From the NCBI RefSeq assembly GCF_000284335.1, contig NC_017096.1, positions 1,054,001 through 1,118,000 on the forward strand: a stretch of DNA of 64,000 nt, written 5' to 3'. Numbering within the stretch: position 1 is the stretch's first letter; the number at the start of each line of letters is the position of its first letter. A model generated the notes under the pieces. The model did not search any database. It saw only the letters and a program-made list of their open reading frames with translations, and had not been told where the DNA came from. Source of the DNA: Caldisericum exile AZM16c01. GTDB taxonomy: Bacteria; Caldisericota; Caldisericia; Caldisericales; Caldisericaceae. Both the position numbers and the translations under genes were made by a program. This document shows, in pieces, positions 25,524 to 34,869 of this stretch.

Positions 25524-26282
25524 TTAGTAGATCACGTTAACAAGAAAAAGCGGTTCTGGTGGTAGAACTTGTCTTGTAAAAGGTACCTTTTTCCCAAAAG
25601 AAAAGGGGTCAAGGAGAATTCGCGTATCTATATAACCTTGCGCACCTTTAAGTACGTAATAAACCATTCTCCTAACCATATGATACAGAAATCGATCACC
25701 GTGAAAATAGAGGATTGTTAGCGATCCTCTTTCTATATAACCTGTATCAAAAAGTTCACAAATATTATTCCTATCCTTCTGTGATTTATCGACATTAGCA
25801 AAAATTGAAAAGTCATGTTTTCCTTTAAGTCCATCAAGTGCAATTTTAAGCATATTCATATCAAGAGGTTCCTTATAAATATACACATATGGCATAAGAA
25901 ACATAGAATTTTCAAGATCAGATGAAACAAGATATGCATATATTTTGCTTTTTGCACTTTTTCTTGCATGGAATGTAATAGGTACTTCCCTTACTTCTTT
26001 TACAAAGATTCCCTCATCAAAAAGAAGGTGATTCATTTTATTTTTAAGCCAATAGTAATCGATCAAGTCGTCATAATAAAAGTTGAGGTATTGATTTAAA
26101 GCATTTACACCTGCATCAGTTCTTGCCGCACCATAAGTATTAACTGGAGCTCTTAAAACAGTTTTTAAAACCTTCTCAATTTCTCCTTGTACCGTTTTTT
26201 CATCTTGTGGATGGTTTGACTGTTTCTGAAATCCTGCAAAATTTTTTCCTATGTACTGAACCCTCATTAGATAGTTATGCAT
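25524..26282 (-). CDS. truA: tRNA pseudouridine synthase TruA
   Basis: A 252-residue enzyme that isomerises uridines 38-40 of tRNA anticodon arms. The catalytic Asp lies in GAARTDAGVNALNQ, and FAGFQKQ, FHARKSAKSKIYAY and FLYHMVRRMV are further family motifs. The ATG at 26282 is favoured because GGAGGG is 6 nt upstream; a GTG two codons earlier overlaps that site. The start lies within the last codons of ecfT. Confidence 0.94.
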   Translation of the reverse strand: MHNYLMRVQYIGKNFAGFQKQSNHPQDEKTVQGEIEKVLKTVLRAPVNTYGAARTDAGVNALNQYLNFYYDDLIDYYWLKNKMNHLLFDEGIFVKEVREVPITFHARKSAKSKIYAYLVSSDLENSMFLMPYVYIYKEPLDMNMLKIALDGLKGKHDFSIFANVDKSQKDRNNICELFDTGYIERGSLTILYFHGDRFLYHMVRRMVYYVLKGAQGYIDTRILLDPFSFGKKVPFTRQVLPPEPLFLVNVIY

Positions 26283-27075
26283 AAACACCCTCCATCACAA
26301 AAAGAATAACTGTAAAAACGACCACAAAAATAATCGCCAAAATTTCATTTTTACCAAACCTACTTACTCTATACGAAGTTCTTTTCATACCCAAAATAAA
26401 GCCCCTTGACTCCATTGCTATAGCAAGTTGATCTGCTCTATTAAAGGCATTAAGAATTAAGGGTAAAATGACGGGAAGAAAACTCTTTGCACGCACAAAC
26501 AAATTTCCACTTTCAAAGTCAGCACCCCTTGCCATCTGGGCTTTCATAATTCTATCGGCTTCCTCAAAAAGTATTGGCACGAATTGAAGAGAAATTGAAA
26601 TCATCAAAGACAATTCTTCAACGGGAAACTTAAACATCTTCAAGGGCAAAATGACATTTCTAAACCCAAGTGCAAGGTCAGTTGTTGTTGTAGTTGATGT
26701 AAGTAAAAAAGTGAGAATTGTGAGAATGACAATTCTAATTGCAATATATATGGAAAGATTTAGTCCTTCTCTAGTTATTTTCAGTATCTTAAAGTTTATG
26801 ATAACCATTCCAGGGGTAAAAAATAGTTGAAAAAAAAGCGTAAACAGCAGCAAAAATATGACCGGTTTAAAAGAGGCAATGACTGATTGAAAAGATAATC
26901 GAGAAAGCAAAACAAGAAAAACTGCAAAAGAAAGGAAGAGAAGATAAGCCTGGATTGTTTTAAGAAAAAAGAGGAAGATTACAAGATAAAAAATAAGGAT
27001 TATCTTGAGTGTTGGATTTAATTTGTGAAAAAAAGTTTGCGTATATTGGAATTGTCCAAAATAAAATTTAGCCAT
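26275..27075 (-). CDS. ecfT: ECF transporter transmembrane subunit EcfT
   Basis: A 266-residue membrane protein with about five to six helices. The coupling helices carry the Ala-Arg-Gly motifs MARGAD (KAQMARGADFES) and, toward the C-terminus, a related ESRGF, which contact the two ATPases. It is the shared membrane unit of group II energy-coupling-factor vitamin transporters. No substrate-binding S component lies nearby, as expected when one EcfAA'T module serves several. It overlaps the upstream ecfA2 by 8 nt. Confidence 0.92.
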   Translation of the reverse strand: MAKFYFGQFQYTQTFFHKLNPTLKIILIFYLVIFLFFLKTIQAYLLFLSFAVFLVLLSRLSFQSVIASFKPVIFLLLFTLFFQLFFTPGMVIINFKILKITREGLNLSIYIAIRIVILTILTFLLTSTTTTTDLALGFRNVILPLKMFKFPVEELSLMISISLQFVPILFEEADRIMKAQMARGADFESGNLFVRAKSFLPVILPLILNAFNRADQLAIAMESRGFILGMKRTSYRVSRFGKNEILAIIFVVVFTVILFVMEGVYA

Positions 27076-27916
27076 TGTACACGCTTCTTTTCCTTAATAA
27101 ATATTGGACAATAGAATCAAAATCTTCAAAATCTTCACAATCCGGAAAACATCTTGATAGGTATTTTTTCACCTTAACTAAAAATGGGAGTTCAAGGCCA
27201 ATACTTTCTACAAGTTCAGTATTGTTAAAAAATTGAGATGTAGCACCGTCAAAAAAAATTCGCCCTTCATTTATTGCAATGACCCTTTTGGAAAGCAAAA
27301 ATGCTTCATCCATATCGTGGGTTACAAAAATAAGCGTTCTATCTTTTGAAATTCTTTCTTTAAGATATGAAATAATACTTGATTTACCACTAAAATCAAG
27401 ATTTGAGGTTGGCTCGTCCAAAATAAGATACTTTGGATTCATAACAATAATACTTGCAATTGCAACTCTTCGCTTTTCACCACCTGACAACTCAAAAGGT
27501 GATTTTTGTAAGTAACTATCATCAAGCCCAACATCAAATAGGGCCTTTACCACAGCGTCTTTTATTTTGTCTTCCCCAATACCAATATTTCTTGCACCAT
27601 ATGCAACTTCCTCAAAGACAGTTTCGGCGAAGAACTGCATTTCAGGATGCTGAAATACAACGCTTATTTTTTTAACTATCTCTCTTCTTTTAATTTTTTC
27701 TTTCGTTATATTGAATTCGTCAATAATTACTTCACCCTTTGTGGGTATAAGTAGGCCATTTAGAACCTCTATAAGCGTTGATTTTCCAGATCCAATTCTT
27801 CCTACAATTGCAACGCGCTCATTTTCCCCTATTTGCAGATTTACATCAACCAAGGCTTCTTTTTTAAATCGTGTATGTGGATCATAAGTAACAGAAACTT
27901 CTTTCAGTTCAAGCAT
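27068..27916 (-). CDS. ecfA2: ECF transporter ATPase EcfA2 (CbiO-type)
   Basis: A 282-residue ABC ATPase: Walker A GRIGSGKST (39-47), Q-loop VFQHPEMQ, signature LSGGEKRRVAIA, Walker B YLILDEPTSNLD and switch His in VTHDMDEA. The C-terminal extension (about 40 residues after GRIFFDG) is typical of EcfA2. It forms a heterodimer with the neighbouring EcfA1 and drives vitamin uptake through EcfT. The ATG overlaps ecfA1 by 13 nt. Confidence 0.93.
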   Translation of the reverse strand: MLELKEVSVTYDPHTRFKKEALVDVNLQIGENERVAIVGRIGSGKSTLIEVLNGLLIPTKGEVIIDEFNITKEKIKRREIVKKISVVFQHPEMQFFAETVFEEVAYGARNIGIGEDKIKDAVVKALFDVGLDDSYLQKSPFELSGGEKRRVAIASIIVMNPKYLILDEPTSNLDFSGKSSIISYLKERISKDRTLIFVTHDMDEAFLLSKRVIAINEGRIFFDGATSQFFNNTELVESIGLELPFLVKVKKYLSRCFPDCEDFEDFDSIVQYLLRKRSVYNG

Positions 27917-28710
27917 AATTCACTCACTATCTCTTCCAAATTAAGTGAGAATCTTTCAATAAGTCCACTCTCAAGGAGTTTTTTTGAGAATATTGCTTCA
28001 TTCAAATTTGAAACATTTACGCTTGCAAGAAAATCAACATCTCCAAATACCTCGTAGGGTGTTCCAGTTTTAACAATATAGCCTTCATTTAAAACAATTA
28101 TTCTATCTGAAAAAACTGTTTCCTCTGGATGATGCGTTATATACAACACACCTTTACCAACGCTTATTTCACGAATCGTTTTTAAGATCATTTTTCTATT
28201 TATTGGATCAAGAAGAGATGTTACCTCATCAAAAATGATGTAATCTGGCTCAAGTATAAGGACTGAAGCGATGGCAACTTTTTGTTTTTCTCCACCTGAA
28301 AGAAGAGAGGGTGGAAAATGCAAAAAACTCTTTATACCAAGTTTTTCAGAAATTTCAAGAATTTTCATTTGGATTTGGTTTCTTTCAAGTCCCATATTCT
28401 CAAGACCAAATGCAAGATCATCTTCAACAGTTATGCCAACGAATTGGTTGTCAGGATTTTGAAAAACTACTCCAACTTTAAATTTTGCCATACGATTTAT
28501 ATCTATATCTTTAAGAGAGTTTCCGTCTAAGAAGACTTCGCCTTTTTGAGATAATAAAAGCCCGTTTGAAAGACGGGCTATCGTAGATTTTCCTGAACCG
28601 TTTGACCCAATTATTGAAACAAACTCACCTTTCTCAACACTAAAATTAATATCTCTAAGAACCCAAGAGTCTCCATTATACGAAAAAGAGACGTTTCGAA
28701 ACTCGAGCAT
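27904..28710 (-). CDS. ecfA1: ECF transporter ATPase EcfA1 (CbiO-type)
   Basis: A 268-residue ABC ATPase: Walker A GSNGSGKST (35-43), VFQNPDNQFVG Q-loop, signature LSGGEKQKVAIA, and Walker B YIIFDEVTSLLDP. The Val where most ABC proteins have Pro (DEPTS) fits EcfA1 proteins, which often read DEATSMLDP, so the catalytic Glu is intact. It lies 6 nt after rplQ in the rplQ-ecfA1-ecfA2-ecfT-truA order common in Firmicutes. Confidence 0.93.
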   Translation of the reverse strand: MLEFRNVSFSYNGDSWVLRDINFSVEKGEFVSIIGSNGSGKSTIARLSNGLLLSQKGEVFLDGNSLKDIDINRMAKFKVGVVFQNPDNQFVGITVEDDLAFGLENMGLERNQIQMKILEISEKLGIKSFLHFPPSLLSGGEKQKVAIASVLILEPDYIIFDEVTSLLDPINRKMILKTIREISVGKGVLYITHHPEETVFSDRIIVLNEGYIVKTGTPYEVFGDVDFLASVNVSNLNEAIFSKKLLESGLIERFSLNLEEIVSELCLN

Positions 28711-28716
28711 GAGTAA

Positions 28717-29073
28717 TTATTCTTTAACAAGTTCAATGAGGACAAGAGGAGTTCCGTCTCCACGTCTATACTTTGCAAGTTTTAGAATTCTTGTGTACCC
28801 ACCGGGTCTATCTTTATACTCTTTTGCAAGTTCAAAAAGTTTGTAAACTGCTTCTTTATCAAATAAAACAGAATGTGCATATCTTCTCGTATTTAGGTTA
28901 TCTTCCTTTGCTTTTGTTATCAATTTATCAACAATCCTTCTAACTTCCTTTGCCCTTGCTTCAGTAGTTTCAATTCTCCCATTCAGGATTAATGAAGTTG
29001 CAAGGTTCCTAAGGACGCTCTTCCTATAACTTGGATAAAATCCCAATTTCCTCAACGAAATTCCATGGTTCAT
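28717..29073 (-). CDS. rplQ: 50S ribosomal protein L17
   Basis: A 118-residue protein starting MNHGISLRKLGFYPSYRKSVLRNLATSLI, with ETTEARAKEVRRIVDKLIT and GGYTRILKL. It is the last classical gene of the alpha operon and is preceded by rpoA. Confidence 0.97.
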   Translation of the reverse strand: MNHGISLRKLGFYPSYRKSVLRNLATSLILNGRIETTEARAKEVRRIVDKLITKAKEDNLNTRRYAHSVLFDKEAVYKLFELAKEYKDRPGGYTRILKLAKYRRGDGTPLVLIELVKE

Positions 29074-29083
29074 ATAGCACCTC

Positions 29084-29998
29084 CTACTCTTTAAGTTTTA
29101 ACCCCAATTTACTTAACGCTTCTTCAACACTCTTAAGAGAAGCAGTACCAAATTTATCGAGGTCCAAAAGATCCTTTGCGGAATATTTTATCAAATCTCC
29201 AACTGTATTTATGTTATTCTTAACAAGAACGTTGTATGCTCTTTCTGGAAGGTTAAGTTCTTCTATCTTCATGTTCTTAACATCGTCAGAAATATCGCCT
29301 ACTTTACTTCCGTTTAGAAGTTTATTAAATGCGTTCGAATAATCAAGAAGTACATTTATTGTCTCAATTAAACACTGCCTTGGTGATTTATTGCCCTTCG
29401 TTTGCACCCCAACGATAAGCGCATCGAAATCAACAGATTCCTCAAATCGAGTTGGCTCAACCCTGAAAGTTGCTTTTACCACTGGTGAAAAGTTTGCATC
29501 AATCGGAATTACCGTTTGAGGAAAATCTTCAAGTTTTTCTACCGCATCTTCAAGCAGATAACCTTTTCCTCTTCTTATGTAAATTTCACCAGAAAGTCTG
29601 CCTTTTGAAGAAGAGATTGTTGCAATATGAAGATCGGGGTTATGAATGGTAACTTCACTTGTATGGATAAGATCCGAAGCTTTTAATTCTCCTTCCCCAG
29701 TTTTTTCAAAGCGTAAAATTGTCTTATCAATTGCTTCCATTGAAAGAATGAGTTTCTTAACATTTAGGATTATTTGCTCAACGTCCTCAACAACGCCTTC
29801 AATAGTAGAAAATTCGTGTATAACCCCATCTATATAAATACCAACAGGAGCAACGCCAACAATAGAACTCAAAAGTATTCGCCTAATAGCAGTTCCCAAA
29901 GTTAAACCAAACCCACTTTCGAGTGGTGCAAATTTAAATTCTCCGTAATTTCCTTCTTCTTTCAAAACTTCAAGAGAAACTTCCTCTAATTTCCACAT
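29084..29998 (-). CDS. rpoA: DNA-directed RNA polymerase subunit alpha
   Basis: A 304-residue alpha subunit. The N-terminal assembly domain contains FAPLESGFGLTLGTAIRRILLSS (in parts) and IDGVIHEFSTIEGVVEDV. A linker near residue 225 leads to the C-terminal domain (about 235-300, LPERAYNVLVKNNINTV), which binds UP elements and activators. Length is slightly under that of Escherichia coli (329). Confidence 0.98.
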   Translation of the reverse strand: MWKLEEVSLEVLKEEGNYGEFKFAPLESGFGLTLGTAIRRILLSSIVGVAPVGIYIDGVIHEFSTIEGVVEDVEQIILNVKKLILSMEAIDKTILRFEKTGEGELKASDLIHTSEVTIHNPDLHIATISSSKGRLSGEIYIRRGKGYLLEDAVEKLEDFPQTVIPIDANFSPVVKATFRVEPTRFEESVDFDALIVGVQTKGNKSPRQCLIETINVLLDYSNAFNKLLNGSKVGDISDDVKNMKIEELNLPERAYNVLVKNNINTVGDLIKYSAKDLLDLDKFGTASLKSVEEALSKLGLKLKE

Positions 29999-30013
29999 GT
30001 TCTCACTTCCTTA

Positions 30014-30643
30014 TTACTTGGAGTACAACTCGACTATTAAAGTAGGATTGATATCAAGCGCAAGTTCTTTAACGTTAGGAAGTTCTTTCACAACTCCTCT
30101 AAATGAGTCCTTATTAACCTCAACCCAGTTGGGGAAAGTGTTTCTTTCTTCAAGAGTTGTTTTAATAATTGGAATTTGTCTTGAGGATTCTTTTATCTCC
30201 ACAACATCACCCTTGTTAAGGATTATAGAAGAAACATTTACCTTCTTGCCGTTTACAAGGATGTGACCATGTGAAACAAGTTGTCTTGCTGTTCTTCTAT
30301 TCGGCGCAAAACCCATTCTATACACAACATTATCAAGTCTTCTTTCGAGAAGTTCAAGTAGTTTATCGCCTGTTGGTATTTCCTTTTGCCTTATTGCGAT
30401 ATCAAAGTATCTTCTAAACTGTCTTTCCAAAACTCCGTACATAGCCTTAACCTTTTGCTTTTCCATTAAGTGGAATTTATAATCGGTAGGCTTATTCATG
30501 TGTAGGACAATCTGTTTTTGTCCAGGAATACCACGTCCTTTCTCAAGAGGACAATTTTTCGTATAGCATTTATCTCCCTTGAGGAAGAGTTTCTTTTGTT
30601 GTGCTCTACAAATTCTGCAAAGAGGTCCATTATAAACTGCCAT
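30014..30643 (-). CDS. rpsD: 30S ribosomal protein S4
   Basis: A 209-residue S4. Four cysteines near the N-terminus (CRIC, then CYTKNC) form the zinc-binding C+ version. The S4 RNA-binding domain follows (LLERRLDNVVYRMGFAPNRR and QLVSHGHILVNGKKV). It starts ribosome assembly at the 5' domain of 16S rRNA and often represses its own alpha operon. Confidence 0.98.
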   Translation of the reverse strand: MAVYNGPLCRICRAQQKKLFLKGDKCYTKNCPLEKGRGIPGQKQIVLHMNKPTDYKFHLMEKQKVKAMYGVLERQFRRYFDIAIRQKEIPTGDKLLELLERRLDNVVYRMGFAPNRRTARQLVSHGHILVNGKKVNVSSIILNKGDVVEIKESSRQIPIIKTTLEERNTFPNWVEVNKDSFRGVVKELPNVKELALDINPTLIVELYSK

Positions 30644-30654
30644 CGCTATCCTCC

Positions 30655-31044
30655 TTATACCCTTCTAAGTTTTCTCGGTCTGCAGCCGTTATGAGGAATA
30701 GGTGTAATGTCCTTTATCTCATCAATTTGTAAACCTGCAGATTGTAATGCTCTAATTGCAACTTCTCTACCTGGTCCGCCGCCTTTTACAAGGACAGAAA
30801 CTCTTTTTGCTCCAAGGTTAATTGCTTCTTCTGCCGCCTTTTGAGCTGCAACTTGTGCTGCAAAAGGGGTACCCTTCTTTGTGCCTTTGAAACCATTACT
30901 TCCAGCAGAAGACCAGCAAACAACGTTGCCTTGTTCATCGGTTACAGTAACAATTGTATTATTGAAAGTAGAATTTATATATACCTTAGCAGTACCTGCT
31001 ATTTTCTGTACCTTTTTCTTTGAGCTTGTCTTACCTTTTTTCAT
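30655..31044 (-). CDS. rpsK: 30S ribosomal protein S11
   Basis: A 129-residue protein with the family core [32 protein letters not shown], and the C-terminal [15 protein letters not shown], shared across bacteria. It lies in the standard S13-S11-S4-alpha order. Confidence 0.98.
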   Translation of the reverse strand: MKKGKTSSKKKVQKIAGTAKVYINSTFNNTIVTVTDEQGNVVCWSSAGSNGFKGTKKGTPFAAQVAAQKAAEEAINLGAKRVSVLVKGGGPGREVAIRALQSAGLQIDEIKDITPIPHNGCRPRKLRRV

Positions 31045-31053
31045 CTTACCTCC

Positions 31054-31425
31054 TTACGCACTCTTTCTAACAGATCCAACAGTCTTCTTTGGACCTTTTC
31101 TTGTTCTTGCATTCGTTCTTGTCCTCTGACCTCTCACAGGTAAATTCCTCTTATGTCTAATACCCCTGTAGCAGTTAATTTCGATAAGCTTTTTTATGTT
31201 GTTAGCAACAATTTTTCTTAAATCACCTTCAACAACATACTTCTCTCTTATTACATCATCAATTGCTTTAATTTCTTCAGGAGTTAAATCTTTTACCTTC
31301 TTAAGAGAGACATTCGCTTCCTTCAAAACATCGTAGCAATTATGCTTACCTATTCCGTAAATATAGGTAAGTGCAACATCTATCCTTTTTTCTCTCGGCA
31401 AATCAACGCCTGCTATACGTGCCAA
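31054..31425 (-). CDS. rpsM: 30S ribosomal protein S13
   Basis: A 123-residue protein starting [20 protein letters not shown] with [21 protein letters not shown] and the basic tail that touches P-site tRNA. It lies 10 nt after rpmJ. Confidence 0.98.
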   Translation of the reverse strand: MARIAGVDLPREKRIDVALTYIYGIGKHNCYDVLKEANVSLKKVKDLTPEEIKAIDDVIREKYVVEGDLRKIVANNIKKLIEINCYRGIRHKRNLPVRGQRTRTNARTRKGPKKTVGSVRKSA

Positions 31426-31435
31426 AGTTCACCTC

Positions 31436-31549
31436 CTACTTTTGTCTTTGTTTATGTTTAGGGTTCTCACAGATCACCATGAGTTTTCCCCTTCTTCTTA
31501 CTATTTTGCATTTTGGACACATTTTTTTAACAGAAGTTCTTACTTTCAT
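31436..31549 (-). CDS. rpmJ: 50S ribosomal protein L36 (zinc-binding form)
   Basis: A 37-residue protein: [14 protein letters not shown] at the start, then a third Cys ([13 protein letters not shown]) and the His that complete the zinc site. This is the C+ form. The ATG has AGAGGTAC upstream. It sits between infA and rpsM, its normal position. Confidence 0.96.
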   Translation of the reverse strand: MKVRTSVKKMCPKCKIVRRRGKLMVICENPKHKQRQK

Positions 31550-31563
31550 TGTACCTCTCCTTT

Positions 31564-31779
31564 CTAAAGTCTATAAACAATTCGTGCCTTAGTAAGGTCA
31601 TAAGGACTAAATTCTAATTTTACTCGGTCTCCCGGTAAAATTTTTATAAAATTTAAACGCATTTTACCACTTATCGTTGCAAGAACGATTTTTCCGTTTG
31701 CAAGTTTTACCTTAAACATCGTGCCTGGAAGAGTTTCCACAACAACACCTTCTGCTTCAATTACTTGATCCTTACCCAT
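31564..31779 (-). CDS. infA: Translation initiation factor IF-1
   Basis: A 71-residue OB-fold protein with [31 protein letters not shown] and [18 protein letters not shown]. It binds the ribosomal A site during initiation. The ATG at 31779 has GAGGAGG six bases upstream; an upstream GTG that overlaps the map stop lies inside that site and is unlikely. Confidence 0.96.
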   Translation of the reverse strand: MGKDQVIEAEGVVVETLPGTMFKVKLANGKIVLATISGKMRLNFIKILPGDRVKLEFSPYDLTKARIVYRL

Positions 31780-31790
31780 GAAAACCCTCC

Positions 31791-32537
31791 TCACTCCGTT
31801 AGAAGTTCCACATGGTCTTCAAAAATTGCAACAGTATGTTCAAAGTGAGCGCTATTTGAACCATCTACCGTTTTAACAGTCCAACCATTTTTATCAACAT
31901 ACACTCTATAATTTCCTGCGGTAATCATCGGTTCAATCGCAAGTGTCATACCTGCTTTTAAGGAAATACCTGTCCCAGGTTTTCCATAATTTGGAACAGA
32001 AGGATCTTCATGGAGGTTTCTTCCGATTCCATGTCCTGTATAATCTCTCAACACTGAGAAACCATTACTTTCCACAAATTTCTGAATGTTATATCCAATG
32101 TCGTATAAGTGAGCACCAACATGTATTGCAGCAATACCTTCAAAAAAGGCCTTTTCAACAACTTCAACCAGTTTTACATCTGTATCGCTTTTTGGGGTAC
32201 CTGCAATTTTTGTAAATGCTGCGTCAGAGTAATATCCGTTGAGTATTACTCCTCCGTCAATTTTAACTACATCGCCTTCTTGAATTACTCTATCCGAGGG
32301 AATTCCATGGATTACCTCATCATTTATAGAAATACAAAGAGCATTAGGATAACCCCTGTATCCCTTAAAAGCGGGAACCCCACCGAGTTCATAAATTCTT
32401 CTCTCGGCTAATCTGTCAAGTTCAATTGTCCTTACTCCAGGTTCGATTTTTTCTTTAATCATATCCAACACCAATCTTAGTATTTTACCAGAATTTCTCA
32501 TTTTTTCAATTTCTTCTTTTGTTTTAATTACAATCAT
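31791..32537 (-). CDS. map: Methionine aminopeptidase, type I
   Basis: A 248-residue enzyme that removes the N-terminal methionine. The five metal ligands are in place: two Asp ([17 protein letters not shown]), His in [12 protein letters not shown], Glu in AIEPM and Glu near the end ([10 protein letters not shown]). It overlaps adk by 14 nt. The secY-adk-map-infA order is the usual one. Confidence 0.97.
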   Translation of the reverse strand: MIVIKTKEEIEKMRNSGKILRLVLDMIKEKIEPGVRTIELDRLAERRIYELGGVPAFKGYRGYPNALCISINDEVIHGIPSDRVIQEGDVVKIDGGVILNGYYSDAAFTKIAGTPKSDTDVKLVEVVEKAFFEGIAAIHVGAHLYDIGYNIQKFVESNGFSVLRDYTGHGIGRNLHEDPSVPNYGKPGTGISLKAGMTLAIEPMITAGNYRVYVDKNGWTVKTVDGSNSAHFEHTVAIFEDHVELLTE

Positions 32538-33180
32538 TCACGACCTCTATTAGGTCCTTGTTAACTTTTTCAGGGGAGTTGTTTGCATCGCAACTTTTAA
32601 GTATACCTTTTTTCTCATAAAAATCAAGAAGGGGTTTCGTGCTTTTTAGATAAACTTCGATTCTATTTTTAACTGCATCAACTTTATCGTCTTCTCTTTG
32701 GATCAATTCGCTACCACAAATATCGCAAATATTATCTACCTTCGGGGGAGAAAAATAGATATTATAGACAGAACCACAGTTTTTACATATTCTTCTTCCT
32801 GAAAGCCTTTTAACGAGTGTATCGAAGTCAACATCAAGAAACAGGACAAGGTCGATTATCGCATCTCTTTCTTTTAAGTACCTATCAAGAAATTCTGCTT
32901 GATTTATTGTGCGCGGAAATCCATTCAAAATATAGCCGTCCTTAAGGTTATAATTGGAAAGTGCATGTGCAAAGAAGTCATTCATAAAATCATCAGGGAC
33001 AAGATTTCCACTTTCTGTTAATTCCTTAAACCGCAAACCAAAATCAGTTTTTTCATTTATTTCTTTTCTAACTAAATCACCAGAGGAAATGACTGGAATA
33101 TTAAGGGCTTTCCCAAGCATTTTACCTTGTGTATCTTTTCCTGCCCCAGGAGGGCCAAGAATTACAAGGCGTTTTTTCAT
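32524..33180 (-). CDS. adk: Adenylate kinase (zinc-lid form)
   Basis: A 218-residue nucleotide kinase: P-loop GPPGAGKDTQGK near residues 8-19, AMP-site GFPRT, and a lid with four cysteines (CKNC and CDIC) that bind zinc, typical of Gram-positive and thermophilic enzymes. It interconverts ATP+AMP and 2 ADP. The start overlaps the secY stop by 4 nt. Confidence 0.97.
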   Translation of the reverse strand: MKKRLVILGPPGAGKDTQGKMLGKALNIPVISSGDLVRKEINEKTDFGLRFKELTESGNLVPDDFMNDFFAHALSNYNLKDGYILNGFPRTINQAEFLDRYLKERDAIIDLVLFLDVDFDTLVKRLSGRRICKNCGSVYNIYFSPPKVDNICDICGSELIQREDDKVDAVKNRIEVYLKSTKPLLDFYEKKGILKSCDANNSPEKVNKDLIEVVNDCN

Positions 33181-34445
33181 TTCAAGAAGCCCTCGTATTG
33201 CCTCATGAGGAGATATGCTTCCACTTCCCTCATCGTTTCGAGCGCAACGCCAATAATGATGAGGAGGGACGTTCCTCCAAACACAAAAGAAGTAATTGTC
33301 ATCTTCCTAAATACAAGATTTGGAATAACAGCAACAAGTCCAAGGAAGATAGATGTTGGAAGAGTTATTTTTCTTAAAACCGATGCAATATATTGAGCAG
33401 TAGGTTCACCTGGTCTTATTCCTGGAATAAATCCTCCATATTTCTTAAGATCATCTGCTAACTTAATTGGATCGTAGGTCATTTCTGTATAGAAGAATGT
33501 AAATCCAACAATGAGGAAGAAATAAATAAGGTTATATGAGATGCTTGTTGGAGTTCCAAAAATTGGCTGTGCTATGTGTTTAGTAAACCATGAATTTGGG
33601 AAGAACTGTCCAATTGTTGCAGGGAATGCCATAAAAGAAACCGCAAAAATTATTGGCAAAACTCCTGCTTGGACAAGCCTTAGAGGTATATATGTGGTTT
33701 GACCACCATACACTTTTCGACCCACAATTCTCTTTGCATATTGCACAGGTATACGCCTTTCAGATTGATATGCAAAAATTACAAGAACAAGAAGAACAAC
33801 GAATGCAAGGAATTCACCAATAACACTTGCAAAACTAACTGCTTGTGCAGAAAGTTTCTGACCAATTTCTACAAAACTTACAGGAATTCTACTTATAATG
33901 CCAGCAAAAATTATAAGAGAAACACCATTTCCAATTCCCCTATCGGTCATAATTTCACCAAGCCAAAGCACAAGGTAAGATCCTGCAATAAGGCTTGCCA
34001 TAATCACCAATTTGAGGAGTATGCTTTGGTTAACAAGATAGTTTCTAAAAATTACAATAACAGAAAATGCTTGAAGTGCTGCAAGCGCAACTGTTAAATA
34101 TCGTGTGTATTGTGCCATTTTCCTTTGCCCTTCTTCTCCGCCTTCTCTTACAAGTGCCTCAAGAGAAGGAATTACATAAGAAAGAAGTTGAAGGATAATC
34201 GATGCGTTAATATATGGGAAAACAGAAAGTGCAAAAATCGAAAAATTCGTATAACCACCACCAGAGAACAAGTCCATTAAAGCAAGGAAACCGCCCTGTG
34301 AAAGGAGATTTGAAATTTGAGCCCTATCAATACCAACAACAGGAATATATGTTCCGAGCCTAAAAAGGATAAACAAGAAGAGAGTAAAGTAAATTCTTTG
34401 TCTTAGTTCTTTTAACTTAAACGCTCTTCTAATTGTTTCCCACAT
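33177..34445 (-). CDS. secY: Preprotein translocase subunit SecY
   Basis: A 422-residue, 10-helix channel protein. TM2 plug region GGGYTNFSIFALSVFPYINASI, the YTRY after TM2-3, GIGNGVSLIIF in TM4, and the cytoplasmic loop with PGIRPGEPTAQYI are all present. It forms the Sec channel with SecE (encoded at 16.7 kb). It lies 1 nt after rplO. Confidence 0.98.
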   Translation of the reverse strand: MWETIRRAFKLKELRQRIYFTLFLFILFRLGTYIPVVGIDRAQISNLLSQGGFLALMDLFSGGGYTNFSIFALSVFPYINASIILQLLSYVIPSLEALVREGGEEGQRKMAQYTRYLTVALAALQAFSVIVIFRNYLVNQSILLKLVIMASLIAGSYLVLWLGEIMTDRGIGNGVSLIIFAGIISRIPVSFVEIGQKLSAQAVSFASVIGEFLAFVVLLVLVIFAYQSERRIPVQYAKRIVGRKVYGGQTTYIPLRLVQAGVLPIIFAVSFMAFPATIGQFFPNSWFTKHIAQPIFGTPTSISYNLIYFFLIVGFTFFYTEMTYDPIKLADDLKKYGGFIPGIRPGEPTAQYIASVLRKITLPTSIFLGLVAVIPNLVFRKMTITSFVFGGTSLLIIIGVALETMREVEAYLLMRQYEGFLK

Positions 34446-34446
34446 A

Positions 34447-34869
34447 TTAGATTACCTCGACTTTCCCTTGCGCTTTTTCTATTTTCTCTTTTGCTTGTTT
34501 TGAGAATTTGGAAGCTTTCACGACAAGAGGAATGCTAATTTCACCTCTTCCTAATACTTTCACTTTACCCCCAAAAAGTTCGTTTAGATTAATTTCTTTT
34601 TCGGTTCCTGCAATTTTTTCGAGGTTTTCTACATTAACTTCAATATATTCTTCCTTCTCCAAAGGTTTAAATCCTTTATACTTTGGCAGTCTCCTGTAAA
34701 TTGGGGTTTGACCACCTTCAAATCCCTTTGCTTTTACTCCACCTGAACGAGATCTCTGTCCTTTGCAACCATAGGTAGAATACGTACCTTTACCAGAGCC
34801 ATTACCGCGACCAACTCTCGTTTTTTCTTTCTTAGAATGGGCTTTTGGTTTAAGATCACTTACTTTCAT
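34447..34869 (-). CDS. rplO: 50S ribosomal protein L15
   Basis: A 140-residue protein with the Gly/Arg-rich N-terminus (RVGRGNGSGKGTYSTYGCKGQ), GFEGGQTPIYRRLPKYKGF, and the C-terminal globular domain. Its start overlaps the end of rpsE by 14 nt, leaving no room for rpmD (L30), which normally lies between the two. Confidence 0.97.
   Translation of the reverse strand: MKVSDLKPKAHSKKEKTRVGRGNGSGKGTYSTYGCKGQRSRSGGVKAKGFEGGQTPIYRRLPKYKGFKPLEKEEYIEVNVENLEKIAGTEKEINLNELFGGKVKVLGRGEISIPLVVKASKFSKQAKEKIEKAQGKVEVI

Noticed and set aside
27904-28710. DEVTS in place of DEPTS in EcfA1 as a possible inactive ATPase
   Set aside because: The catalytic Glu is kept and EcfA1 proteins often vary at this position.
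33699-34097. A 132-codon plus-strand frame opposite secY
   Set aside because: Asn/Lys/Tyr-rich composition typical of the antisense of a hydrophobic gene; no start signal.
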